A stretch of DNA of 64,000 nucleotides from Pseudomonas azadiae (GTDB taxonomy: Bacteria > Pseudomonadota > Gammaproteobacteria > Pseudomonadales > Pseudomonadaceae): the NCBI RefSeq assembly GCF_019145355.1, contig NZ_JAHSTY010000002.1, positions 1,302,001-1,366,000 on the forward strand, given 5' to 3'. A program made the translations under genes and the position numbers. How positions within the stretch are numbered: the first letter of the stretch is position 1; each line of letters opens with the position of its first letter. Shown here one piece after another: positions 52,282 through 61,610 of the stretch. The notes beneath the pieces were generated by a model, which was not told where the DNA came from, ran no database searches, and worked only from the letters and a program-made list of their open reading frames with translations.

Positions 52282-53922
52282 TTACTTGGGATACAAAGGC
52301 GGCAAGCTCGTGCTATCCGCCGTCGGGTCCACCTCGCGCTCAGCCATCGGAATCGCCTTCACCGCGCGCCACAGATCTTCCCCCAGCCAGTAATGACCAC
52401 CTTCGCTATAAAGCGCGCCGTTCAACCCATCCAAGGCATCCGACAGCGGCACGAACCGCGCCGCCATGTCGGCGAGGGTTTCCGGCTGTTGGCGGGCCCA
52501 GGCGTCGAGGGCCTGGCGGGTGGCATGGGGGTCGTTGGCCTGGGTGGCGCGCTTGAGGTCGTCGAGCAGGCTGCGTGGGCTTGGGCCGGTGTGTGCGGCG
52601 CGTAGCACGGCGGGCTGCCAGCGCGCGCGCCACCACAGGCCAAAGCCCAGCAGGGTGGTGCAGGCCAGAAGCAGGGTGCTGAGTTGCCACAGCCACAGGT
52701 GGTTGTCGTCGGGGGCGGTAATCACGGTGGGCGTGGCGGGTGTGTCGACCGCCAGGCTCGGGTTGGTCGCCACTTGCAGGGTGCGTGCCGGCAGGCTGGT
52801 GCGTTCCAGATGGTCTTCGTGGGTATTCCACCACACCACGTCCACGGCGGGCAGTTCCAGCGGGCCTGCGCGGGTGGGCACCAGCGCTTCGCGATCTTCG
52901 CGGCTGCCGGTCAGGCCTCGGTCGCTGGCCTGGTTGCCGAGCACCGGTTGGTCCGGGTAGCGGCGCAGGCCGTTGATATCGGTGCTGGGCAGGGCCGGCA
53001 ATTGCGCGCTGGACAGGCCTTCGGCCTTGACCGTGAGCCTGCGGGTCAGCGAGTCGCCCACTTGCACCTGTTCAGGTTCGGGGTTCCAGCTTTCAGCCAG
53101 GGTTAGGCTGCGCGCCGGCAGCCAGGGCGTATCGGCCGGGTACAGCGCCGGTTTGGGCTTGACCACCAGCGGCAGTTGCGCCGAACTGACATGGATCAGC
53201 TTGCCGGGCTTGGTGCCCTGCAGCGTGTTCTCCTGCGGCGGACGCGATTCCACCAGCGTCGCGCTGAAGGTCTGGGTCGCAATCGCCAGCGTGCCGCTGT
53301 GTTGCGGGTAAATGGCGTAGCGGGTTTCGATCACGCCGTGGCGGATGCTGTTGATGACTTTTTCATAGGTGCGCGACTCGCCCAGTTGCTCCACGCGTGC
53401 ATCGGGAATCTGCAACGGCGTAAGGTTGCTGTCGTCATACAGCGACACCGAGTGGTACACGCGCACAGTCAACAGCGCCTGGGCCTGGACGTAGACGCTG
53501 GTCTGGTCAAGGTCGGCCTCGATGAACACCGGCGCGAGTTCGGCGGCGGTGTTCTGGCTGGCGGTTTCCACCACTTGCAGGCTGATCGGCTGGGTCTTGT
53601 ACTCGCCCACTTGCAGGGGCGGGATGATCACGCTGCCGTTTTCCTTGGGCAGCAGGGTGATGATCCAGCGCGTGGTGGCGTGATTGTCGCCGTCCAGGGT
53701 GGTGAGCTGGTTGATCTGCCGCGTACCGCTGACTTCGAACTGTGCCTCCAGGGGCGACAGGTCGGGCTTGCCGAACTGCGTGACATCGCTGGACTCCACC
53801 GTCAGTTCCACCGTCTCCCCGGAATTGAGGCGGCTGCGGTCGACGCTGGCGCTCAGGTTCGCCGCCTGGGCGTGGCCTGCCGACAAGGCGAGCAGAAGCA
53901 GTAGGGTGGTGCGGCGGCTCAT
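52282..53922 (-). CDS. batD: BatD-like membrane protein
   Basis: A 546-residue exported protein, the last gene of the Bat (Bacteroides aerotolerance-like) operon. A signal peptide ends near HAQA (residue 20), then several immunoglobulin-like beta domains (LSASVDRSRLNSGETVELTVES onwards) lie in the periplasm, and one membrane helix at about 420-440 (LWLWQLSTLLLACTTLLGFGLWW) leads to a short cytoplasmic tail. Such proteins (oxygen-tolerance/BatD, DUF7939-type C terminus) work with the VWA proteins BatA and BatB in the envelope; molecular function is unclear. ATG 53922 overlaps the BatB stop by 4 bp. Confidence 0.87.
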   Translation of the reverse strand: MSRRTTLLLLLALSAGHAQAANLSASVDRSRLNSGETVELTVESSDVTQFGKPDLSPLEAQFEVSGTRQINQLTTLDGDNHATTRWIITLLPKENGSVIIPPLQVGEYKTQPISLQVVETASQNTAAELAPVFIEADLDQTSVYVQAQALLTVRVYHSVSLYDDSNLTPLQIPDARVEQLGESRTYEKVINSIRHGVIETRYAIYPQHSGTLAIATQTFSATLVESRPPQENTLQGTKPGKLIHVSSAQLPLVVKPKPALYPADTPWLPARSLTLAESWNPEPEQVQVGDSLTRRLTVKAEGLSSAQLPALPSTDINGLRRYPDQPVLGNQASDRGLTGSREDREALVPTRAGPLELPAVDVVWWNTHEDHLERTSLPARTLQVATNPSLAVDTPATPTVITAPDDNHLWLWQLSTLLLACTTLLGFGLWWRARWQPAVLRAAHTGPSPRSLLDDLKRATQANDPHATRQALDAWARQQPETLADMAARFVPLSDALDGLNGALYSEGGHYWLGEDLWRAVKAIPMAEREVDPTADSTSLPPLYPK

Positions 53923-55658
53923 CGAGTCTTGTCCTGATGTTGTTGCTGTTCGTACCAGAATTTGCGGCGCAGCAATTCCCCGGGGTTGTCCGGGATCTGC
54001 CGCAGCCACTGCTCCAGGGCCTGGCGCTGCTCGCCGTCGAGGCTGGCATCGCTCGGGCGCAGCGGCGGGGTAGTGGTCTGTTCATCCCCCAGTTCGCTGC
54101 CGGGCACTTCGTTGCCGCCGGTGCGGGGCGTGGCGCCGGTTTGAGTATCGCCAGTGCCGGCCTCACCCTGGCCCTGGGACGACTGCTCGCCACCCGTGGC
54201 GTTTTGCCCACTGGCGCCCGGTTGCGCAGTTTGGCCGGGTTGGGTGGTTTCGTCATCCTGGTTTTTTGCCGGCGCAGTGGGCTCCGGTTGCGCCTGCTGT
54301 TGCATCAGGGTCTCCACCAATGCCTTGTTTTTCAGCGCCGGTTGCAGGTCGGGCTGCGCTTCCAGGGCCTGTTCGTAGGCGTCGACGGCGGCTTCCAGCT
54401 CTCCGGACTTGGCCAGGGCGTTACCGCGATTGTAATGCGCGTAGGCGTCATTGCCCTCGGCGAAACGCTTGATGGCTTCGGCATAGTTACCGGCTTCGTA
54501 CAGTGCCACGCCTTGCCACTGCGGGTCCTGGAAGTGTTCGGCCGCTTCGGCGGGGCGTTTGTGCTTGAGCAGGTATTGGCCTTGTTGGTCGGGCCGCAGC
54601 CACAGGTCCTGCAGGCCAAAGGCATAGCTGGGCTGGGGCGCGCTCAACAGCAGCAGCGGCAGGCAGAACAACCAGCCACGCCGCCCGGCGCAGGCGGCCA
54701 GCAGCAACAAGGGCAGGAGCAGCCAGTAACCCTGGTCGGCCCAGGTGTCCAGGTGCAGCCGTTGGCCGTCGTTGCGCAGGCTTTGCGGCGGGTCCAGCAC
54801 GCCGAGCTGGCGCAGGTCCTTGTCGTCCAGGCGCGCAGCGCGGTAGCGTCCGCCCATTTCGCTGGCAAAGGCCTTGAGGGTCGGGCTGTCGAGGCGCGGC
54901 ACCAGGATCGCGCCTTGTTCGTCCTTGAGGAACTCGCCACTTTCCTGGGTGACCGGGGTGCCCTCGCGGCTGCCGATGCCGAGGATCGACAGGCTCGGCG
55001 CCTGGGCGTTTTGCAGTTGCAGGCGAATGCCCTGGCGTTCCTGTTTGGACAGCGAGGAACCCACCAGCAACAGGCGGCCCTGGCCGAGGCCGCCTTGCTT
55101 GAGCAGGCCCAGGGCTTTCTCGACCGCAAGGTCGGCGCGGTGGCCGGGCTCGGGCATGATCGAGGGGCGCAAGGCTTCCAGCAGGTTGCGGCTGGTGCCC
55201 AGGTCGTCAGACAGCGGCACCAGCGTGTGGGCGCTGCCGGCGTAGACAACGATGGCGGTTTGCGCATCGCTGCGTGCCTGCAGCAAGTCGTACAGCTTGC
55301 GTCGCGCCTGTTCCAGGCGGTTCGGCGGGCTGTCGGTGGCGAGCATCTCCGGGGTCAGTTCCAGCAGCACCACTAAAGGATCGGACGGCTTCTGGCTGGA
55401 TTGCTCAACCCGCTGCCAACTGGGGCCGAGCAACGCGAGCACGGCCAACAGCCAAGCGACGCCGAGCACCACCCACGGTGATTTGCTTTCGCGCCCATTG
55501 CCGCCACTGAGCAACACGGCGTGGAAGGCAGGCGGCAGGATCATCTGCCAGCGCCCGGCGCGTTTCTGCCGGTGCCACAACTGCCACAGCAACCAACTGA
55601 GCAACGGCAGCAGCAGCAACCACCACGGACGGAACCAATGCGGCCACAGGTCGATCAT
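53919..55658 (-). CDS. BatB-BatC fusion: VWA domain plus TPR protein
   Basis: A 579-residue protein that joins two Bat components. N-terminal membrane helices (about 10-27 and 62-80) precede a von Willebrand A domain, but the metal site reads LLELTPEML where DxSxS is expected, so the MIDAS appears degenerate. A second membrane helix group lies near 310-350. TPR repeats follow (EAAEHFQDPQWQGVALYEAG, AHYNRGNALAKSGELEAAVD). A low-complexity Gln/Thr/Gly/Pro-rich linker then leads to a conserved C-terminal helix (RQALEQWLRQIPDNPGELLR). ATG 55658 overlaps the BatA stop. Domain order resembles BatB plus BatC in one polypeptide. Confidence 0.87.
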   Translation of the reverse strand: MIDLWPHWFRPWWLLLLPLLSWLLWQLWHRQKRAGRWQMILPPAFHAVLLSGGNGRESKSPWVVLGVAWLLAVLALLGPSWQRVEQSSQKPSDPLVVLLELTPEMLATDSPPNRLEQARRKLYDLLQARSDAQTAIVVYAGSAHTLVPLSDDLGTSRNLLEALRPSIMPEPGHRADLAVEKALGLLKQGGLGQGRLLLVGSSLSKQERQGIRLQLQNAQAPSLSILGIGSREGTPVTQESGEFLKDEQGAILVPRLDSPTLKAFASEMGGRYRAARLDDKDLRQLGVLDPPQSLRNDGQRLHLDTWADQGYWLLLPLLLLAACAGRRGWLFCLPLLLLSAPQPSYAFGLQDLWLRPDQQGQYLLKHKRPAEAAEHFQDPQWQGVALYEAGNYAEAIKRFAEGNDAYAHYNRGNALAKSGELEAAVDAYEQALEAQPDLQPALKNKALVETLMQQQAQPEPTAPAKNQDDETTQPGQTAQPGASGQNATGGEQSSQGQGEAGTGDTQTGATPRTGGNEVPGSELGDEQTTTPPLRPSDASLDGEQRQALEQWLRQIPDNPGELLRRKFWYEQQQHQDKTR

Positions 55659-56743
55659 CGACGCCTCCGCAAACGCAGGCGTTTGAGGCGCTGACGCCAT
55701 TGCGGGTGCTGTGGCAGGAACATCCCTTTGCTCGACAGCCGATTGAACAGTCGCTGCAAGGCGTTGTTCGGCCAACGCTCCTGGATCACCAGTAGCATGC
55801 TCAGCAGCAAGGCCAGGGCCAGCGGCGCGCTGTACAGCGCCAGCGCCGGGCGCGCCTGGGTCGGTTGTTGCGCGACGGGTTCAAGTGTGTCGAGGGTTTG
55901 CTTGATCGCTTGCAGTTCTTCGCCGTCGCGGGCGCGGAAATACTGGCCACCGGTGGTTTCGGCGATGGCCTTGAGCGCCGGTTCGTCGAGGTCCAGGCTC
56001 GGGTTGACTCCCAGGATGCCCAGGGAACCGGTCTGTTCCGGGTCGGCGCCGATACCGATCGGGTAGATCTTCACGCCTTCCTCCGCGGCCAGGCGCGCGG
56101 CGGTCAGCGGGTCGATCTGCCCGGCGTTATTGGCCCCGTCGGTGACCAGGATCAGCACACGGCTCTGCGCCGGGCGCTGGCGCAGGCGTTTGAGGGCCAG
56201 GCCGATGGCGTCACCAATCGCGCTATTCTTGCCGGCGATGCCGATGCGCGCTTCATCCAGCCAGGTGCGCACGGTGCGCCGATCAAAGGTCAGCGGCGCC
56301 TGCAGGTAGGCCTGGCTGCCGAACAGGATCAGGCCGACGCGGTCGCCTTCACGGCCCTCCAGGAAATCGCCGAGCAGGTGTTTGACCAGGCTCAAGCGGC
56401 TTACCTCCTCGTCTCGCCAGTGCATGTCCGGGAAATCCATGGAACCGGACACGTCCACCGCCACCAGCAGGTCACGACCACTGGCGGCAATCGGCAGCGG
56501 CTCGCCGAGCCATTCCGGGCGCGCAGCGGCGCTCAACAGCAGCAGCCACAGCACCACGAAGGGCGCTTGCTGGCGCCAACCGGGCAGGTTGACGCGGGCA
56601 CGGCGGCGGGCCAGGCCTTCAAGGTCGCTGAGGTAGCTGACTTTCAGGGCGGGTTCGCCGCTGTCGGCCGCCGGCAACACGAGGCGCATCAGCCACGGCA
56701 ACGGCAACAGGGCGAAGATCCACGGCCAGGCGAACTCAAACAT
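55655..56743 (-). CDS. batA: BatA-like VWA-domain membrane protein
   Basis: A 362-residue inner-membrane protein with helices at about 8-24 and 60-75, a von Willebrand A domain with an intact MIDAS start DVSGSMD (about 94-100), TDGANN for the later metal ligand, and a C-terminal helix (ALALYSAPLALALLLSMLLV) followed by a basic tail. VWA domains bind partners through the metal. It overlaps the DUF4381 gene by 8 bp. It is expected to act with the MoxR ATPase, as in other MoxR-VWA chaperone systems. Confidence 0.9.
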   Translation of the reverse strand: MFEFAWPWIFALLPLPWLMRLVLPAADSGEPALKVSYLSDLEGLARRRARVNLPGWRQQAPFVVLWLLLLSAAARPEWLGEPLPIAASGRDLLVAVDVSGSMDFPDMHWRDEEVSRLSLVKHLLGDFLEGREGDRVGLILFGSQAYLQAPLTFDRRTVRTWLDEARIGIAGKNSAIGDAIGLALKRLRQRPAQSRVLILVTDGANNAGQIDPLTAARLAAEEGVKIYPIGIGADPEQTGSLGILGVNPSLDLDEPALKAIAETTGGQYFRARDGEELQAIKQTLDTLEPVAQQPTQARPALALYSAPLALALLLSMLLVIQERWPNNALQRLFNRLSSKGMFLPQHPQWRQRLKRLRLRRRR

Positions 56744-57230
56744 GTTTGCGAATCCAGGTGTCGACGGCTTGGGTCAGGCCGGCGATAGCCTTGTCGTCGA
56801 GCTTGCATTCAGGTTTGTACGCGCCCTCCACCAACACCATCCAGCGGGTCAGGCCGGCGGCGGGGCAGCGGTTGTCGAGGAACGCCAGCCACTTGCGACC
56901 GTTGAGCGTGTGGCTTTGGCTGTAGGGATAGTCGTTGCGGCACAGGCGCTTGAGCAGGCCATTGAGCTGCTGCAGCCAGGCGCCGGCCGGGGCGCCGTCG
57001 TAGGGTTTGGGCATCAGTGCCAGCTCCGCCAGGGCGGCAATGCGCAACGGGTCCAAGGGTTGTTCGGCACGGGCGATGGGGCGGCGGGTCGGCAGGAACC
57101 GTCGCAGTGACCACAGGCCCCAACCCAGCAGTGGGATCACCAGCAGCAACAGCCACCAGCCGGGCGCGGGCGGCCAGAAGCCGATGGCCGGCGGCGCGAT
57201 CAGCGGTTGCAGTTGGTCAAGGCTGCTCAT
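56736..57230 (-). CDS. DUF4381 membrane protein
   Basis: A 164-residue protein with one membrane helix at about 24-44 (GWWLLLLVIPLLGWGLWSL) and a cytoplasmic helical domain containing RIAALAELALMPKPYDG and LNGRKWLAFLD. This is the DUF4381 family, which always sits in Bat operons between DUF58 and BatA genes. Its job is not known; it may connect the other Bat proteins. ATG 57230 overlaps the DUF58 stop by 4 bp. Confidence 0.9.
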   Translation of the reverse strand: MSSLDQLQPLIAPPAIGFWPPAPGWWLLLLVIPLLGWGLWSLRRFLPTRRPIARAEQPLDPLRIAALAELALMPKPYDGAPAGAWLQQLNGLLKRLCRNDYPYSQSHTLNGRKWLAFLDNRCPAAGLTRWMVLVEGAYKPECKLDDKAIAGLTQAVDTWIRKHV

Positions 57231-58159
57231 TGTTTTTTAGCCGGGCGTTGCGGGTTGAGGTAGTCGCGCAGTTGCTCGACCATTTCGCCCTGGGTGCTCA
57301 AGGGCATCAGCAAAATCCGCAGTTTCTGGGCCAGCAGCTCCCAGCGGGCGATCCGCGCTTCGGCCTGGGCCTTGTAGGCCTGGCGCAAATCGAAGTTCAG
57401 TGTGTCCAGTTCCAGTTGCGCGCCGCGTTCGGCAAAGCGCAGCAGTCCGGCGGCGGGCAGGGCGTGGTCCAGGGGGTCGGAGATCGGTAACAGCAGCAGA
57501 TCGCAATGGCGTGACAAAAGGCTCAGCTGTTGCTCGGCACCTTCGGTGAGCGCGCGTTCGTCGCAGATCACGATCACCAGGCTGCCGGGGCGCAACACTT
57601 CGCGGCCACGGCGCAGGGCCATGCCAAGGGCGTCGGCTTCCGGGCGGCTTTCGGTGCTCAGGCTCTGGTTGACGCGCACCAGGCGGTTGAGCAGTTGCAG
57701 CAGGCTTTGCTTGCTGCGGCGCGGCTTGATTTCGTAGTGCTCGTTGTCGCCGAACACCAGCCCGCCCACGCGGTCGTTGTGCCCCAGCGCGGCCCAGCCG
57801 ATCAGGCTCGCCGCCTGGGCGGCCAGCACCGACTTGAACATTTGCCCAGAGCCGAAGAACAGCCGGCAGCTTTGTTCCACCATGATGAAGATCGGCCGTT
57901 CGCGCTCCTCATGGAACAGTTTGGTGTGCGGCTCCTGAGTGCGTGCGGTCACGCGCCAATCGATGGTGCGTACATCATCGCCGGCCTGGTACACGCGCAC
58001 CTGGTCGAAGTCGACGCCGCGCCCGCGCAGCTTGGAATGGTGCAGGCCGGTCAATGGGCTGCGCTGGCTTGGCGTGGAGAATAATTGCACTTCGCGCACG
58101 CGATGGCGCATCTCGATCAATTCGCTGAGCGTGACGCGGATCCCATCGCTTGCGTTCAT
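57227..58159 (-). CDS. DUF58-domain protein of the Bat operon
   Basis: A 310-residue soluble protein of the DUF58 group, related to VWA domains. The characteristic segments are GRGVDFDQVRVYQAGDDVRTIDWRVTART and LFHEERERPIFIMVEQS. ATG 58159 is preferred; a TTG at 58168 that would overlap the MoxR stop is an alternative. The gene follows moxR by 5 bp. DUF58 proteins are substrates or partners of the MoxR ATPase in this operon type. Confidence 0.9.
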   Translation of the reverse strand: MNASDGIRVTLSELIEMRHRVREVQLFSTPSQRSPLTGLHHSKLRGRGVDFDQVRVYQAGDDVRTIDWRVTARTQEPHTKLFHEERERPIFIMVEQSCRLFFGSGQMFKSVLAAQAASLIGWAALGHNDRVGGLVFGDNEHYEIKPRRSKQSLLQLLNRLVRVNQSLSTESRPEADALGMALRRGREVLRPGSLVIVICDERALTEGAEQQLSLLSRHCDLLLLPISDPLDHALPAAGLLRFAERGAQLELDTLNFDLRQAYKAQAEARIARWELLAQKLRILLMPLSTQGEMVEQLRDYLNPQRPAKKQ

Positions 58160-58164
58160 CGGGT

Positions 58165-59124
58165 TCAAGCGACGGCAACGACGTCGAGAATGCGCTGCAC
58201 CACGCGGTCCTGGTCAATACCGGCGGCTTCGGCTTCGAACGACAGAATGATGCGATGGCGCAGTACGTCGAACAACACGGCCTGGATGTCCTCGGGGCTG
58301 ACGAAATCACGCCCGGCCAGCCAGGCATGGGCGCGGGCGCAGCGGTCCAGCGCAATGGAGCCGCGTGGGCTGGCGCCGTAGGCGATCCACTCGGCCATCT
58401 CCGGGTCGAACTTGGCCGGGGTGCGGGTGGCCATCACCAGTTGCACCAGGTATTCCTCCACCGCATCGGCCATGTACAGGCCGAGGATTTCCTTGCGCGC
58501 GGCGAAGATCGCTTGCTGGCTGACACGGCGTTCGGGCTTGGTTTCGCCGTTGAGCGCTTCGCCACGGGCCTGTTGCAGGATACGCCGTTCGACGGCGGCA
58601 TCGGGGAAGCCGATCTTGACGTGCATCAGGAAACGGTCGAGCTGCGCCTCGGGCAGCGGGTAAGTGCCTTCCTGCTCGATGGGGTTTTGCGTGGCCATCA
58701 CCAGGAACAGCGGCGACAGGTCATAGGTGCTGCGCCCGACGCTGACCTGGCGCTCGGCCATGGCTTCCAGCAGCGCCGACTGCACCTTGGCCGGCGCACG
58801 GTTGATTTCGTCGGCCAGCACCAGGTTGTGGAAGATCGGCCCCTGCTGGAACACGAAGCTGCCGGTTTCCGGACGGTAGATCTCGGTGCCGGTAATGTCG
58901 GCGGGCAACAGGTCGGGGGTGAACTGGATACGATGGAACTGCGCTTCGATGCCTTCGGCCAGCTCTTTGATGGCCTTGGTCTTGGCCAGGCCCGGCGCGC
59001 CTTCGACCAGCATATGGCCGTCGGCGAGCAAGGCGATCAGCAGGCGATCGATGAGTTTTTCCTGGCCGAGAATCTGCGTAGAAAGAAAGGTTCGCAGCGC
59101 AAGCAGCGCTTCACGATGTTCCAT
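58165..59124 (-). CDS. MoxR-family AAA+ ATPase
   Basis: A 319-residue AAA+ ATPase expected to act as a chaperone that activates or matures VWA-domain partners. Walker [11 protein letters not shown] is at 41-50, Walker [12 protein letters not shown] at 101-111, sensor 1 [22 protein letters not shown] follows, and the C-terminal lid domain ends the protein. It is first in the operon moxR-DUF58-DUF4381-batA-batB/C-batD, so it controls the level of all six. The sequence is the usual length for MoxR proper. Confidence 0.94.
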   Translation of the reverse strand: MEHREALLALRTFLSTQILGQEKLIDRLLIALLADGHMLVEGAPGLAKTKAIKELAEGIEAQFHRIQFTPDLLPADITGTEIYRPETGSFVFQQGPIFHNLVLADEINRAPAKVQSALLEAMAERQVSVGRSTYDLSPLFLVMATQNPIEQEGTYPLPEAQLDRFLMHVKIGFPDAAVERRILQQARGEALNGETKPERRVSQQAIFAARKEILGLYMADAVEEYLVQLVMATRTPAKFDPEMAEWIAYGASPRGSIALDRCARAHAWLAGRDFVSPEDIQAVLFDVLRHRIILSFEAEAAGIDQDRVVQRILDVVAVA

Positions 59125-59296
59125 CGATGACGGTTCCTGGAAAGATGAGCCTGGGGCGTCATGACACGTGCGCCGGGCTGGGGCGCCTACTTTAATGCAT
59201 GGGAGGGGGTGGCGACTAACGACGTAACGGGTATTTTTGGCAAAACTTGTAGGATTTTTGTGTAGATCGCATACGTACTGTAGTGAACGCGGTCAG

Positions 59297-59386
59297 TGTG
59301 GGAGCGGGCTTGCTCGCGAAAGCGGTGTGTCAGTCACCTGATGCAGTGGCTGACACGGCCTCTTCGCGAGCAAGCCCGCTCCCACA
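59297..59386. repeat. REPIN upstream of moxR
   Basis: Arms TGTGGGAGCGGGCTTGCTCG (59297) and TCTTCGCGAGCAAGCCCGCT (from 59361, ending CCCACA at 59386) with a 40-bp loop. Sequence family is the same as at 26465 and 50071. The element lies between divergent moxR and the next, convergent gene, so it probably marks a transcript end. Confidence 0.92.
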
Positions 59387-59415
59387 TTTGATCTTCGGAG
59401 CATCAAAGTGCTGGC

Positions 59416-59766
59416 CTAGATCCGGACGAAAGTACCGGTGCCGTTGAGGATGTTGCGCAAGGTTTCTTCAACCTCCGCCAGATCCGATGCGGCCGTTTTG
59501 TGGGTGATCTGCAGTTGGTCCTTGCCACCCAGCGCATCGGCATCGCCGGCGGCCAGCTCAACCAGCAAGGTCGTGGCGCCCAGGGTGATCTTCAGCCCGT
59601 CCAGGGTCGATGGTTCGTAGTCCCAGGTAAGCTCGACTTCCGCTTCATCCGGGTAGCGGCTGAGCATGAACATCTCACCGTTCTGGCCGTGGCAGCAGAG
59701 CATGGCCATGTTGTCTTCTTCTTCGTCGCAGGGGTTGACGATCAGGTGGGGGGTGGAGAGTTTCAT
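59416..59766 (-). CDS. small acidic protein, 116 aa, unknown
   Basis: A 116-residue acidic cytoplasmic protein (first segment NPCDEEEDNMAMLCCHGQNGEM, two adjacent cysteines). The central part WDYEPSTLDGLKITLGATTLLVEL looks beta-rich, and the tail DLAEVEETLRNILNGTGTFVRI is helical. It has no signal and no recognised family; it looks conserved in Pseudomonas by style but this was not tested. ATG 59766 is preceded by GGCTCGGCTATG on the minus strand, with no strong ribosome site. Confidence 0.7.
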   Translation of the reverse strand: MKLSTPHLIVNPCDEEEDNMAMLCCHGQNGEMFMLSRYPDEAEVELTWDYEPSTLDGLKITLGATTLLVELAAGDADALGGKDQLQITHKTAASDLAEVEETLRNILNGTGTFVRI

Positions 59767-59891
59767 AGCCGAGCCTTAGGAAGCATGTTCATGGGTATTA
59801 ATACACTATCATGACTTTTTTGCTGCTGGATTGCAGATGGCGCTCTCGCACAGGTCAAGAGGATGTCATCTGCCGCTGGGTGCAGGACGGA

Positions 59892-61610
59892 TTATTTCGG
59901 ATCAAATGACGGTATAAATTTATTCTTTATAACGCCGCCCGCCGCACCAAGAGCAACCTCTTTGGTTGCGACCGCCGCTGCGTTAAATAGTCCATAGACT
60001 ATCCGGTCAGATCCTCCCGGTCGTCCTCTCGCTTGGTCATCAATACCAAAACCTACTTCTGTGGCAGCCACGCCAAGATTGAAAGCCAAGATCGCGTACC
60101 CGACTGGCGGAAAAGCCGCCGCCAGCGGGCCAAGTATAATCAAGGCCTTGCCAACGGCTTTTAAGGTATCGAGAACTGCTGTTTTGTTGATGTCGTCATT
60201 TGTGACATAGTCGAAATCGGTGTTGTCGTAGCTGAATTGTTCCGCGCGGGCTTGCATGGCTTTGAACGGGTCAACAATATCGTTGCCGCCAAAAGGCCAA
60301 TCGAGCAGCCCCTCACGGTCTTTTGCAAACCTGGCTTCCATTTCAAGCTTTTTATCGACGCCCGCCTCGAGTATTTTGTTTTCTCGATCGCCATGTTTGA
60401 AGTATTGCGCAAATTGCTTACGTTTGTTTTCGTCTGTCATCTGGTTGGACAGCCACTTACGCATGGCTTCAGGGCTGTCGAACGGGAGGATCGGCGATGA
60501 GTTGCCAGTCATGTAGAGCAGGGTTTTTTTTGTCGTCTCATTCGTGACATAAAAGATGCCTGAAGCGGGCTTCCCTAGAAAAGTAAGTTCTTTAATTTTC
60601 AGATTTGGATCTTGATTGTAGGGCCGCTGGAAGTCTCCTGCCTTCAGCGCGCCAATTGATTTGCCCGTGGCGACGTTAGCGACATTCAGGGCCATGTCTC
60701 TCTCTTCTTTGCTCAGCGAGCCCTCGGCATATTGTTGATGGGCTGAAGTGGCAAACGCCATCTTGGTCAACGTGGTGTACGTGTCTCGATGGGTGTTCCA
60801 GTACTTCTTTAATTCTTCGATGTGTGGTTTGCTGAAATTGGTGTCCCACACGTATTTGCGGAAGGATTTCGGGGAAACGATCGACAGTTGATTGGAACGG
60901 TCGTAAGTATTGGTGCCTGGTTTGGGGTCGACATAAATGCCCTCATACTGTTGAGTGTTAATGGCGTCTTTGTTCCGCATGTAGCCATGACGGCCAGAGT
61001 GACTCGTATGGCCAATGGTCAAGTCGTCGACGATTTTCACCGAAGGCGGGACGCTTTGGAATGGGTTGAATGATGTCTTGGGCAAGTCGCTGTGGCCGGG
61101 CGTATGTTGTATGTTTTTAATGGCAGCGTCCGTCAGCGAAATTTTGCTGACGATCGTGCCGGGGTAAGGCTCTTTATTGCCACGTTTATTATAAGCCACT
61201 GTGACTAGATAGGTTTTATCCGGGTCTATGTCAAGACCGTACTGTTTGTAGTGGGCTTTTATTTGAGCGCGGGTCGTTTCTCTTGGGTCAGGCGTAGCGA
61301 CATACTGACTGACGGCGAAATTTTTTATGCCAAGCTCGGCTTGGACAGCGTTCTCATGCTCGCGAAATACTTTCAGGTACTCGGGTATATTCTGATCTTT
61401 CCACTCGTTGGATTTCCCGATGTTGTCTTTTTTCCATTTCTCATATTGAAGGCGCCATACTGGGTCGTTCGGGCTCGCCTTTGGTTTTACGGGCGCGTCT
61501 GGAAGCTCCGTCGGTTTGGTCGGAGGTGTTTTGGGCGTAAGCTTTGGGGCAAATCGTTCGGCTGGGGATGGCTGAGGAATAAAGTTTAGATTCGAATCAG
61601 AGATGTTCAT
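59892..61610 (-). CDS. short DUF6543 dermonecrotic-toxin-like protein, 572 aa
   Basis: A 572-residue protein without signal peptide. Residues 17-50 are Pro/Lys/Thr-rich. The core carries stretches I associate with DUF6543 proteins: LSIVSPKSFRKYVWDTNF, YWNTHRDTYTTL, GSLSKEERDMAL and TLLYMTGNSSPILPFDS at about residue 365. A hydrophobic hairpin follows at about 487-515 (ALIILGPLAAAFPPVGYAIL), and the protein ends 55 residues later. Other members continue for several hundred residues, so this one looks like the core and membrane-insertion part without an effector tail. Codon use is A/T-richer than neighbours. No immunity partner is evident. Confidence 0.75.
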   Translation of the reverse strand: MNISDSNLNFIPQPSPAERFAPKLTPKTPPTKPTELPDAPVKPKASPNDPVWRLQYEKWKKDNIGKSNEWKDQNIPEYLKVFREHENAVQAELGIKNFAVSQYVATPDPRETTRAQIKAHYKQYGLDIDPDKTYLVTVAYNKRGNKEPYPGTIVSKISLTDAAIKNIQHTPGHSDLPKTSFNPFQSVPPSVKIVDDLTIGHTSHSGRHGYMRNKDAINTQQYEGIYVDPKPGTNTYDRSNQLSIVSPKSFRKYVWDTNFSKPHIEELKKYWNTHRDTYTTLTKMAFATSAHQQYAEGSLSKEERDMALNVANVATGKSIGALKAGDFQRPYNQDPNLKIKELTFLGKPASGIFYVTNETTKKTLLYMTGNSSPILPFDSPEAMRKWLSNQMTDENKRKQFAQYFKHGDRENKILEAGVDKKLEMEARFAKDREGLLDWPFGGNDIVDPFKAMQARAEQFSYDNTDFDYVTNDDINKTAVLDTLKAVGKALIILGPLAAAFPPVGYAILAFNLGVAATEVGFGIDDQARGRPGGSDRIVYGLFNAAAVATKEVALGAAGGVIKNKFIPSFDPK

